From assembly GCA_030762895.1 (NCBI GenBank), contig CM061062.1:237385379-237449378 (forward strand): 64,000 nucleotides of DNA, read 5' to 3'. Below the pieces are notes generated by a model. The model saw nothing but the letters and a program-made list of their open reading frames with translations, ran no database searches and was not told the origin of the DNA. The DNA comes from Sophora flavescens. Its lineage: Eukaryota; Streptophyta; Magnoliopsida; Fabales; Fabaceae. The translations under genes and the position numbers were made by a program. This document shows, piece by piece, positions 9,261 to 20,148 of this stretch. Numbering within the stretch: the first letter of the stretch is position 1; the number at the start of each line of letters is the position of its first letter.

Positions 9261-10543
9261 ATGTTACATTGATTTTCTTTGTTTTCATGTTTTTGTTTTG
9301 TCCGATTCTTAGGAGGATTCCTTTTCCTCCCCATTCTATGCAATTCTTTCTCTTCATTTAATTTATTAGGAAAAAAGATATACCGAAGCTCATTACTGCC
9401 AAGAAAGTATATTGTGTCAAAGCATATCTTCAAAATTGTTGCCCTTTTAATATTTAGAAAGAACTACTTTAGGCAATTGGTAGGGGATTTAGGAGGGGAA
9501 TGAGGAGAGGAGGTGTTAAGTATACCTCACCTTTGATACTGTAGGGAGGAAAATCGGAATTCTAAATCATGCAACCCCAAAACCCTTCCTTATTATTCTT
9601 ATGAACATTTTGAAGTTTCTGGAATCCCGATAATGATGGAGGATTTTTTTTTTTTTGATAAAAATGATGGAGGATTTTAAACATCCAAACAAACAGAGGG
9701 ACACTTACTAATTAACCTTCCATGCTCGTCCTTTCCCACGCCCTTCGATTTTCTTAAGATTCCTTCCCCTCCCAAATTACAGGTCCCAGACATACCTTAT
9801 AATTTATATGCTCTCACACGCTCACTAACACTCCATACAACATGTGATGTCATTCATAAATGACAAGTTTAAACACAAGATTCCATTTAAAACGGAGAGC
9901 CAATCCCAATTGTTGAAAACAAAAATTATTCACGAAATGGATGCCCTAAAAATGACTCAAATTCATTGAATTTAGATTCCTATGTTCCTCAACCAAATAT
10001 GTGAGTACAATATTCATTATCTAAATCAAACCACGCAAACAAACACATACAGGTGCAATCGAAAGAGAGAGAGTACCTTGGGGGAGCTGAGTTAACCCGG
10101 TAGAGATACAACGAGTCGAACGGTAGAGAGACGGAGAAGGGAGTGAGAAAATTTGGAGGCGATAGAAAGGGCGTATAAGTTTGGTGGGGTTTGATGTAGT
10201 AAAATTAAAATTAATTTAAATATACATAACAAAAGTTAGGGCGTTTTCATTTATTTTCCGCTTTCTTGTATTTATTTCGTATTTTTATAAATTATTATAA
10301 AATTTTCATTTTATTCTCATTCTATTTTTTATTTTTAGAATTTTGTTCAAGAAACAGTAAAAAAAATATTTTTAATGTTTCTTGTACAAATTTTAAAAAC
10401 AAAATGAAACAAAGTATCATTATTGTAATTATTTCTAAAAATAAAAAACGAAAATAGGAAACTGAAAAAATGCATAACAAAAGTCGCTATCAATATTCAT
10501 TCACCATTTTTTTAACGGATGTGTTATTGTGACTTCTCAAAGG
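9261..10543. other. No gene recognised; AT-rich intergenic DNA
   Basis: It contains a T-run at about 9644-9656 followed by a short direct repeat of GATGGAGGATTTT, a CT-rich block near 9720-9780, and a strongly AT-rich stretch at 10200-10500. The only candidate functional item is the leader-like sequence at 10074-10195. The short open frames are AT-rich chance frames. Confidence 0.5.
10074..10195 (-). other. Possible 5' leader exon of a minus-strand gene
   Basis: On the minus strand a pyrimidine-rich, GC-richer block (Ser/Pro-type CTCC and CTCTCC runs) ends in CCCCCAAG followed by GTACTCTCTCTC. That looks like a plant exon-to-intron donor after a 5' untranslated exon. No coding exon is recognisable downstream (toward lower coordinates). 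It may be a dead leader, or a chance CT-rich block. Confidence 0.25.
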
Positions 10544-10627
10544 GACAACTTACTAGACAACCCGTATGTATGCAGTGGGGGGTCGCGATTTTGTAATTTT
10601 GATCATGGGTAGTGACATTTTCGTAAT

Positions 10628-10690
10628 GAACAGTACATAAACAGTGTATGAACAGTATGTGAACAGTTCATGAATAGTGAATGAACGGTG
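10628..10690 (+). repeat. GAACAGT short tandem-like repeats
   Basis: Five to six spaced copies of (A)TGAACAGT or close variants lie just inside the left terminus of the foldback element. Confidence 0.6.
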
Positions 10691-10734
10691 CATTTTCGGA
10701 TTTTTTTTCAAATATTTTGCTCTTTTAAAAACTT

Positions 10735-11100
10735 GGTTATTTGGTCAATTACGTGCAAATATTTGGTTAATCACGTACAAATATTTGGTTAATTCAGTTC
10801 ATTATATGGTTAACCGGTCATCTAGCTTCAAGATAACCCATTAATCATATAATGAACTGAATTAATCAAATATTTAAACGTAATTAATCAAATATTTACA
10901 TGGTTGTGAAAAATGATTGTAAGTTTCAGGATGACTCATTAACCATATAATGAACTGAATTAACTAAATATTTGCACGTGATTAACCAAATATTTACATG
11001 GTTGTGGAAAGTGATTAGAAGTTTCAGGATGACCCATTAACCATATAATGAATTGAATTAACCAATATTCACACGTGATTAACCAAATATTTTCACCTAA
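10735..11100. repeat. Internal inverted and tandem repeats around AACCATATAATGAACTG
   Basis: A unit of about 110 bp, containing ATATAATGAACTGAATTAA, AAATATTT and ATTTACATGGTTGTG, occurs about three times from 10835. Its partial inverse (TTCAGTTCATTATATGGTTAA) lies at 10793-10813, so the region can fold into a long hairpin. Confidence 0.7.
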
Positions 11101-11205
11101 TTAACCAAAAATGTTAGTACTAAAAAAACTAAATATTTTAAAAAAACGAATTAAAAAAAAAAATGAAACAATGTTCACATATACGGGTTGTCCCATATAG
11201 TTGTC

Positions 11206-11640
11206 AAATGTGGTGTTAGAAAAACATTTCTATTTTTTTAATTCCCGTTATTAGGAACCCGTTAGGATTTTTTTTAAGAAAAAGTATTTATTTTAAAAAT
11301 AAAAATACTTTTTAAAGAAATACGAGTGTTTGAATTACCATTTTAAAAAAATAAAAGCAGTAAAGCATGGTTAATATTTTGATGTTCTTTCTTTTACTAA
11401 TGTCATGTTTGACATGGGTAAAATCAATTTTGATACTCTTCACCATAGAATCAAATACACAAGCTACAATTTTTAGTTTCTAAGAATGGAAGATGTGGTA
11501 TAAGAGAGTGAGAGGGGGACCAATGGTGTTTTATAAAAATTGTTGGATAATAATGTCCCTCCAATAAATATCATTCAAACCTTTTTTTTTCAAAGTTCAT
11601 CCAAAACCCAAAATAGTTTATATTTTTTTTAATGCTTAAA
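11206..11640. other. No gene recognised
   Basis: AT-rich sequence with T-runs at 11581-11590 and 11622-11631. Either run could mark the A-tail end of the minus-strand LINE that follows. Confidence 0.4.
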
Positions 11641-11747
11641 AGGGCAAAAGCCCAAAAGAAAAGAAAATTATCTAAGACTAGGCGGGGTAAGGCTACTCCC
11701 AGATCCATCACTATGGATTAACCAGGCTAAATCAACTAGAATATTCT

Positions 11748-12179
11748 CTAGAAGGTGGAATCCCAACTCTTGTTCCAAACTCCAATTAGCAATCCAGTGT
11801 ATATGTTTCCTTCTCTATAGATATGATTAAAGGAAATCTGCCAATCTTTGTTTACCCAACCGATTCTTGACAGAAGTTTGCAATGACTCGAACCCATCTT
11901 TGGACCTTTGGATATAAGCTGAACAATAGCTTTTGAATCAAGATCAACCTCCAGTCTTTTGATACCTCTTTTCCAAGCTACTTCTAGACCCTTAAGGAGA
12001 CCCCATAACTTCATTGAAAAAGCACTACAAGTGCCTATATGAAGTCTACGCCCAGCAACAAAAAGACCCCTATCGTCCCTGACAATGCCACCACACCCAG
12101 CACTACCCGGATTACCTTTAGCCGCTCCATCAAAGTTTAGCTTCCACCATCCATTCTTAGGGAAATTCCATCTTATCAA
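11748..12179 (-). pseudogene. LINE RNase H-like C-terminal domain
   Basis: The frame is open and shows the plant LINE RNase H fold pattern: GWWKLNFDGAAKGNPG (first Asp present), GCGGIVRDDRGLF, then LDSKAIVQLI (third acidic residue present). The glutamate expected in the ELWGL-type helix is lysine (MKLWGLLKGL), and the final Asp of the EGN-x-x-AD motif is absent (EGNIYTGLL). Two of four catalytic acids are therefore lost, so this copy should be catalytically dead even though the frame is intact. Confidence 0.8.
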
Positions 12180-12850
12180 GTGAACTGATTTCTTCCTTAC
12201 CTTAGAACCCAGACTCAGGATTTTCAGGCTGGAGAATTGAGATGCTTCTTGTTGACTACTTACAAACGGCCATGAAGGTCTGTTGAAATCAGAATCGAAG
12301 AGTCCTTTATTACGTCAAATCCAAAGTCTATAACACCCTGTCGCAAAGACGTCCGCCCAATTAGAAGAGTTTGCTTTTCCAAATGACCTTGAAAGATTAG
12401 CTTTAACCCAATCTCAGAGATTCAAAGAGAAGAAATCTTGCATCTTCAAGGAATCAACAAAAGGAATCCAAACCTGAGTAGCTTTAGGACAATCTCTAAT
12501 GACATTCAGAATAGACTCTACCACATTTGGGTAAGCTGGACAATCAGGTAAGGAAGAACTCCAACCACTTCTCCTTATAGTAGTTATAAGTCTATTGTGC
12601 CCTACTTTCCATAGAAAGATCTGAATTCTGAACGGACCTTGCCAATTCCAGATGTAATCCCAAATGTTGTCTTCTTCCGGTTCGGATTCATTGACACGAA
12701 TTTGATATGCACTCTTAACCGAGAAATTACCACGATCATTACCTTTCCATGCGTACCCATCTTCCCCCTTCGACGCTAAAAGGAGCAGGAATGGCTAGCA
12801 ATTTCCGAATCATCGAATATGGAATCAGAGATTTCAGTAAATCAGTGTTC
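12180..12850 (-). pseudogene. LINE zf-RVT region
   Basis: Minus-strand translation with stops gives a stretch typical of the region between RT and RNase H (VGHNRLITTI, then DCPAYPNVVESILNVIRDC, then ATQVWIPF). In the usual C-x2-C...H...C arrangement, the second Cys is Tyr and the His is Asn. The knuckle is degraded. Confidence 0.65.
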
Positions 12851-12899
12851 CACTTCTAAAAATTAAAAAATTTGATGATAGAAGGAATCAAGGAAGATG

Positions 12900-13833
12900 T
12901 CCTTCAACAATTTGGGCCCATTATTATCCAATGTCTTAAATGGTTTCCTTCCACCATTTCCTTCTTCACATTTTCGGCGTATTGGTTGGTGCTCTTCGGT
13001 GAGGTCTGGCGCGAAACCTCTCTTTCTAAATTCTTTGATCTTGCATACTTTCCTCTCATAAACGAAGCCCATAAAGCATTTGGGTTGGATAGGATTCCCC
13101 AGCCCAATTTAAGCAGACAGGCATCATTCCAACAAGAAATCTTCTTGATGCCCAACCCACCATTACCTTTTGATTTACACATCGTCTCCAAATTTATCAG
13201 ATGGATCCTTCGCTTATTTGCCTCACTTCCCCACACGAAATTTCGTTGTAATTTTTCAATTTCATTACATATTGAAACTGGAATTTTTGAATGTTGCATT
13301 GAATAATTGGCCATAGCTCCCAAAACAGATTTTGCCAAAGTCACCCTCCCTGCCATAGATAAACATTGGACCTTCCAACCAGCAAGTTTCGAATTCTTTT
13401 TTCTCAATTAGGCCTTTAAAGTTTTACCTCTTAATTTTTCCATGATTAGGCAGGCTCCAAGGTACTTCCCCAGACCCTCAGCTTGACTAAAGTCATTGAT
13501 GGTTAATATTTCTTCTCTAGAAGCAGATCAAACATTCTTTGAGAAGAAAATATTTGTCTTGCTAGCATTGATCTTTTTGCCCGAAGCCTTACAAAAAATA
13601 TTCATAATAGATAAAATATTTGTCATTTGATCCACAGTAGCTTCCGCAAAAGATAGAAAATCATCTGCAAAAAGTAAATGAGCAATAGCTGGGCCATTCC
13701 GGCATGCTTTTAAAGGAGTCCAAGTATTATTATCCACCGCATCCAGAATCAAGTGAGCTAATTTTTCCAAACAAATAACAAATATATATGGGGATAGGGG
13801 TTCAACGCCTTGCCTTAACCCTCTAGAGGGTTT
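12900..13833 (-). pseudogene. LINE reverse transcriptase, C-terminal half
   Basis: It contains the catalytic FADD box (HLLFADDFLSFAEA, within 13528-13770) preceded by SPYIFVICLEKLAHL. Downstream come ASGKKINASKTNIFF and the thumb/connection part (GWKVQCLSMAGRVTLAKSVL, NFVWGSEANKRRIHLI) at 13407-12904. A stop and a shift separate the two blocks near 13400-13530. The N-terminal half of the same domain lies at 22722-23189, beyond the MITE and LARD. Confidence 0.88.
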
Positions 13834-13836
13834 TAT
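13834..13836. repeat. Left 3-bp duplication (TAT) of MITE copy A
   Basis: TAT here and at 22719-22721. Removing the MITE, the LARD and one TAT restores the LINE RT reading frame across the motif PSRGLRQG. Confidence 0.8.
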
Positions 13837-13985
13837 GAGTGCGTTTGTTATTGTTTATTTTGTTAAAAAAATTATTTTTTAATTGAATAATCATTTTTTA
13901 AAACTTTAATGTGTTTGTTCTCGTTTTTGAAAATAATGAAAAACAGAAAAAAAAAATCATTTTTAGGGTCAAAATGAAAAGCAAC

Positions 13986-16375
13986 TGTAATATCCCATCT
14001 TTCACAAGGATACTACTGAGTAATAATATAAAAACATGGTTATAAAATGAGGAATAATAGTTGAACATAGGAAATTTTGAAAATAAGTGAAATAAATTTC
14101 TACAAGATATTTTTGTAGAGTTGAACATATAATTGGAATTAATTTAATATAAATAATCATTTAGCCCCTAATCAACAATTCAATTTCAATGTAAACATTG
14201 ACTCCTAGTAAGACTCCAACTTTGATCCGGCTGTGAAAACTAACATATCTTGGGACACTATTGGGTGACTGTCAAGCAATTTCCCGAACTTGCTTATCAG
14301 TTTCCAATATGTACCTGTTATCTGAAACAAAGAGGAGCCTAGTGAGAAATGAATCTCAATGAGTTCCTGCTTCAAGCAAAGCATATTAGTAAACAATATA
14401 TTATGTTTAATTGTCCTCGTTGAGTTATACATACTTACTCATATGCACACATATCATAATTAACCTCACGTAGTGGTAAAGTTTCTCATAGCCAACTTAC
14501 ATCTCCATTTTGCAGTGTGCACTCAGTGGACTAAAGCAAGCTAAAGTAGGACTACTCAACTTTATACCACTACGGAATTATTCTCTTATAACTCATCCTT
14601 TCATCACCACTCTTTTTCGATGGGTCCTTACTTGGATTGAGTTATTTACTGAATGTGAATCTAAGCATAGACATTTTAAGGAAAGAAACATTTACTAGGT
14701 ACCTCAAGTGTGAGCGGAAATAAGGCACGCGTAGTTTAAACTGGTTGATACGACAGTCAGAGCTCTATGACAACAATTAGACGTCCCTTAATTGTTAGTA
14801 CCATATCCTAGCCTCCAAAAAATGAAGGACTTAACATCGCACCCACAATAATATTGTGGCCTTAAATAATGGCTAGAATAGTTTTGAAACCTTAAGTTTC
14901 ACTAAACATAGACCATTCTAAGTTTTTAATGTCATGCTATGATTCATTTTCTCATACTCTTCTCTAATGGAAGTCAAATGCATTAAATATTCATCAACCG
15001 CAATCAACCGAATAGAGGATGCTTATCAATATTGGATGCCAAGCTATAGTTTACTTTTATGTATTATTGTTACACTACAAAACATTTTAAATTAACCGAA
15101 ACTACCTTCATACAAGTATTTATTTAGAACTAAAACATCAACAACACCTGCAGAAATTTCCAGTTTTTCATCCAACTTCTATGAATTTACCAAAATACCA
15201 AACGAAGTCGGATTTAGTCAAAAGACCACTCCCTGGAAAGCTAAATAAGTCTAATTTATAAATAAAATTTTAGTTTTTGAATACTGTTTACGAAAACTTA
15301 CAGTTTTAACAACCAAGCTTCTGCACCCAGAAAACAGGGCAGTTACAATACTCCAACTTATAACAGGTTTTTCTTCATCTATACTCAGTGTAAAACAGCC
15401 AAACAAGTACCTAATTTGTAGCATTTCGAGTCTATTTTCAAGAAAAACAAGAATCATACCGAACAAAGCCCTATAGAAATAATTATAAGCAAAATACTGC
15501 ACATATGTTTATACGGGTTTCTGACCAGTAATTTCATTTGGGACTTTTCACAAACAGATTACATGCATGCAATTGAAATAATTTATATCATCAATATGTA
15601 CTCAACTGACTTCATATAATCAACATGCAGATGCCAAATCAAACAATAAAAGCAAGCAAATCAAAATTCCTAAGCTTGGATTTATGGTTACCAAGCACTA
15701 AGCTAAGGAAACTCACATAAGCAAGAATGGAGATAGTGTGGTGGAGGTTTATTTCCTTAGAATTCCCTCCCTGATCTGACTTTGCTCCTCCTTGCACTCA
15801 AGTGTGGCTGCTCCAAACTCACTTCACAAGGAAAAATTGATGTTTGTTTCATGTTGATTTTGGAAGAAAACGAAAGAAGAAGAAGAAGAGAGGAGGTGGT
15901 AGAGGAGGCCGAATTTGTGAGATTCAAAGGTAGAGAATGGAGGCTTGGTTAGGTTTAGGGTTTGAAGAGGTAAAACATGGAGGTTCTGTGATGAAGAGGA
16001 AGAAGGGAGTTTTTTTCCTCCAAAAAATGGAAAGTGAGGGTGAGGGAGAGTCTTCGTATTTTATTTAAGAGAGGAGAGGGGTATGCATAGTAAAATAGGG
16101 GATGTGACTAACAAATTAATAAAATCAGCTTTTTGAAATAAATAAAATATTTGTGATATCTTAGAGTTAGGTACTTTCATAAAATAAATTCTACCCTTTA
16201 TAAATCTCTAAATAATTATATTTTCTTACTAAAATATCTCTTAGACAAATAATATAATTTGAAACTAAATTATAAAATATCATTTTATAATTATCAAACA
16301 CAAATAATTATCACTGTACAAATAAATTGAACAGTTTAATAATAATTATCCCGCTTCTAAAAGTAGTATGTGACA
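13986..16375 (-). repeat. LARD 3' LTR
   Basis: About 2390 bp, nearly identical to 20149-22540 with scattered substitutions and 1-2 base gaps. It includes an AG-rich block (15870-16060) and an AT-rich terminus. The 83-residue frame at 15251-15502 is only repeated LTR sequence. Confidence 0.93.
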
Positions 16376-16390
16376 TTACTCCCCCTCTTA
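16376..16390 (-). promoter_or_regulatory. LARD polypurine tract
   Basis: On the minus strand TAAGAGGGGGAGTAA directly precedes the LTR start TGTCACATAC. Confidence 0.8.
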
Positions 16391-19300
16391 AATAAAATTT
16401 CGTCCTCGAAATTTGTTACATTAGAAAAGTTGTGAAACGTGAAACACATCATGGAGATTGGAGTGAAAAATGGTGTAACTTGCACAAAATAAAATCTGAG
16501 GAAGAGGTGATTGACTTTTATTTCCTTTTCTCTTAGCGGGTATATGTACATGAATAGAATCAAAAAGTTGTTGATATTTTGAGTAGAATGAAAGATGCAA
16601 GAGTTAGCAGCCTTCAACTCTAGTTCCTTCAACAATAAGTAAGAATTTTAGCAGTTGTCAATGCATAGAAGAAAGGAAATGGATTTTGCCAGACATAGGA
16701 AACAGGGTAAGGATATGCTGTTGAGAAAGCACATAAAGGAATAGAATAATTAGAGAGTCATGTACTGAATATTTTAGGATACATAATTTTAAAATACCAT
16801 TGATAATCGACTTATCTCTAGCACATGAAGTTAATATAGAAAGAATGTGCCAACATGGGAGAATTTGATGGAAGGCAAAAGTGGAGAGGTGTCCACATAC
16901 TGGAAGTACAGCAAGGCAACCTTGCTTGAATTGAAAGAATATTTTAAGTTTTAGCTTACAAGTTGTAGTTAATACGCACAAGCAAATTAGATAACCTTGC
17001 TAAGAATGTCATCTAACCACACAAAATACAAGGGAAGCTTAGGAAACTTAAGTTGTCAAACTATTAGTACTATCATTATGATAGGAAGGAAATAATGTAC
17101 CTATTATGAGCTTTAGCTCACACAAGTAGAAAAAAAAAATAGAGAAATGAAACCACAAGGCAACAACACTACTAACTCGTGAATTTCATTCCTCCCTACG
17201 TTAATCAATATCAGTCATTGAATTATGTTACCTTTCACACCCATTCCTTTCTGCTATTTGACATCTAACAAAAAGGAAGCTCTTTTCTTCGTTCTTGCTT
17301 ACTTTAAGGTAGGCTACTAATACTAAAGCTCCAAAACAGAATTTAGGCATATTCTAAAGAATTCTTGAATTATAATTAAAAATCAATAATGAAGTTTGGC
17401 AGAACAGGATCAAATGTAAGATAACTAATCATGGGGAAAAGAGTCAAAGGAGTGAGAGTAAGGTCCAATTAACTAAGACATAAATTCATACTCAAAAGAA
17501 AACATTATGCAGAACAATATGATTCTTTGTCTTCCAACCTATGTCACACTCCACTTATTCTTTGGCACAACAGAATAATTTACATGTACCATGTCCATAC
17601 TTCTTGGCCTATCTTTAATTGAAACCTTAACCTATAAGTTATAAATATTATAACTAGTTGACAGGGAACTAATGAACATTCAGATATATTCAACCATAAA
17701 TAAGTCTATCAATGTTCTAAGCAAGACAATTCAGAACCATATAATCTAACTAGTTGATTCCAAAATGAGAACTTTTAAGAATAGGACACATGCTAAGCTA
17801 GCCACAATTTCCATATATAAGAAGAAATTAAAATCCTTACCTTAACTCTGTATTCATTAACACCATGATAAGTATTGACTTTAATGAAAACATGGCAGCA
17901 ATCAAGTTTATGTGTTAATTTACTTCACCCGTTAGGTAAGAAAAGTGGAGGCCAAATTGGTTGAGAGCTTCACCAATATCAATATAGCAATTTAAATATC
18001 AAGAAAAAGACCTACCCACAACAATATAAACATATAGAACCAATAATGTGAAGCCATATAATTACTAATCAAGACTTATGTGTGCAATAACTTGAATGCA
18101 AAATATAGAAGAGGGCACAATTGAGTTTAAACATTATCATGCAGACCAAGGCATCAAAAATTCACCTTTCAAACCTCTAAGATACCAGGGAAGAAAATTT
18201 AAATACCTTAGCAACTTACCTAAGATAAAGATGTACAGTACAGTGAGCATAGTATTTTCAAGTCACTAATTCATATAAAAGTCCACAAACAATTTACGCA
18301 TGAGTATTATAAGGAATGGAAATTAATCCTTGTGTTTTGTTTGGTAGTGCACAAAAAGGAAATTATACCTGCCATGCTCTAAACTATCTATTTATGAAAC
18401 TAAGAAAAGCATGAATTGTCGATCTTTAACTTAATTTAGAGAATGAGTAATTATAAAAGATTCAACGCTATCATTATTTGGCACATCAACATATAAATAA
18501 AGTTATAATAGTCACTTATATCAGTTCAACTGCTCTAGGAGTTATAGATATTAGCTAATGTAAATGCATCCTTCTAGTTTTGCAGATTACTCAGCTAATA
18601 TTGCATCTGATCTTTGCTCTTAAGGGGTTCAAGGTGATATTAAAGATGCTTAACAAGGCATGTATATTCCAATTGATTCATTCAAAATAAATCAGGTGGA
18701 AGAAAAGTTGTTTCAACTAGGGCGGATGTTGACTTTGAATTTTTCAAGAACAGGAGTAGTAATTAAAAGAGAGGAAATAAAAATAAATAAACCAGAGCAA
18801 TATGAAAGATTTCATGTATTAAGTTCTGATATATCAGGAACATAAAACGGACTAATAATCTCATTGCTTCCTTGAAGTTTTATTATCAAACTCAAAATAG
18901 GATCTATTTGGTGATGGGGAGGCCTCACATAGCAACTGGAACATTTGACTATTTAAGTAACCAATTACAAATCTTTTAACTATCTACAAAGTCATCTTAT
19001 ATTTTAAATATCTGTTATGTAATAACAATGTCTAAAACAATTAAATGCTACAAATCCAAACATTTTTGGATTTTACCTCAATTCCTTCTAATATATAGAG
19101 TTCATTGCTCATTCGTTACAAAAACTAATATATAGATAGGATGGATCATCAAAGGCACAAGCAGTAAAACATAACAGAATAACCACGGGAAAGTAAATAT
19201 ATAAAATGAGGAAAAGACATGGTAAGTTGGGGTAGTAGAATCTTTGATGGCATAACAATAAACAAAGAATTTACTCAAAACCATTTACAACCTATTATAT

Positions 19301-20130
19301 TCTGTAGGGGATAGGTGCATAACCAAAGGCAATTGTATAATAGTACAATAAACTTATGAAGTTCTCTTCTTTTATCCAAAAACTAAAACAACAATAAACT
19401 TCTGAAATACTATTAGGCCTTCACCACATGCATATGGCAGACAAGACCCAAATCATTAAAAAAAAAATGCAGAAAGAAACAATGATACAGTGCACAAAGG
19501 AAAGACAAAGAACTCATAATAAAGTGTTAGCTTATTATAAACCAACATATAATAGTTGTAATTAATTTCTTTATGCACAATTTCAGAATCATACACACAA
19601 CGGCACACCCATTCATAAGAAGCATGGAATTTCATAACTTATACCATCACCATGACTTCAACTACAATTGTTCACACATTGAAAATTCCCTCTCAAGACA
19701 ACTTAAATTTAGAATGGCGTCCAACAGTTACTCAACCAAAACAGAGCTTCAGTACGCTCGAATTAAATTTACCAACATCAAAACACTAACTCACAAGCCA
19801 ATTCTTGTTGAAATAGGTAATTCAAGTCGTATGCAAATAACACATGGAAAAATTAAAAATTAAAATCCAAAAATCTTTTTCAATAGACTAATTATAACTC
19901 ACAAACTAAACTATGGGAAGCATTGTCTATTTAATGCTTACCCCCACAGGTCATTATCCTCCTTCATTCCTTGAGCAAACCATTGGGATGGCCAGTCTCA
20001 ATAATTTATCCTCAAAGAACTCAGAATTGTAACAACACTGCAAAAAGACATTGACTACTGACGTCCTAAGCCAGATCATGCTAAACACGCTCTTCTTATT
20101 ATGATAAACTCACAGTCCGGAAGGACCAAA
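16391..20130. other. LARD internal region, non-coding
   Basis: About 3.7 kb of AT-rich DNA with no frame above about 107 codons and no gag, pol or envelope similarity. Internal regions of LARDs are conserved within families but lack protein genes. Nothing else is recognisable. Confidence 0.75.
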
Positions 20131-20144
20131 CTGCTCTGATACCA
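20131..20144 (-). promoter_or_regulatory. LARD primer binding site
   Basis: Minus strand TGGTATCAGAGCAG, the classical plant initiator tRNA-Met complement, sits four bases from the LTR end (...GATATTACA). Confidence 0.9.
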
Positions 20145-20148
20145 TAAA

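Larger units (their letters stand above)
10544..11205. mobile_element. Non-autonomous foldback/MITE-like element
   Basis: The ends are imperfect inverted repeats of about 24 bases: left GACAACT...GACAACCCGTAT, right the complement ATACGGGTTGTC...AGTTGTC. The interior has short GAACAGT repeats (10628-10690) and tandem AT-rich repeats whose first part is an inverted image of the rest. No coding capacity exists. I could not see a convincing target duplication, so the superfamily stays open. Confidence 0.6.

Noticed and set aside
10266..10457. A small hydrophobic/lysine-rich frame
   Set aside because: AT-rich DNA gives Phe/Ile/Lys frames by chance; there is no start context or homology.
12872..13306. 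A 144-codon plus frame
   Set aside because: It is antisense to the LINE RT region and has no family resemblance.
15251..15502. An identical 83-codon minus-strand frame also present at 21417-21668
   Set aside because: The two are the same position in the two LTRs of the LARD, so the identity reflects LTR duplication and not protein conservation.
19573..19863. A 96-codon frame in the LARD interior as a possible hidden gene
   Set aside because: Length is within chance for this stretch, composition is like its surroundings, and no motif is visible.
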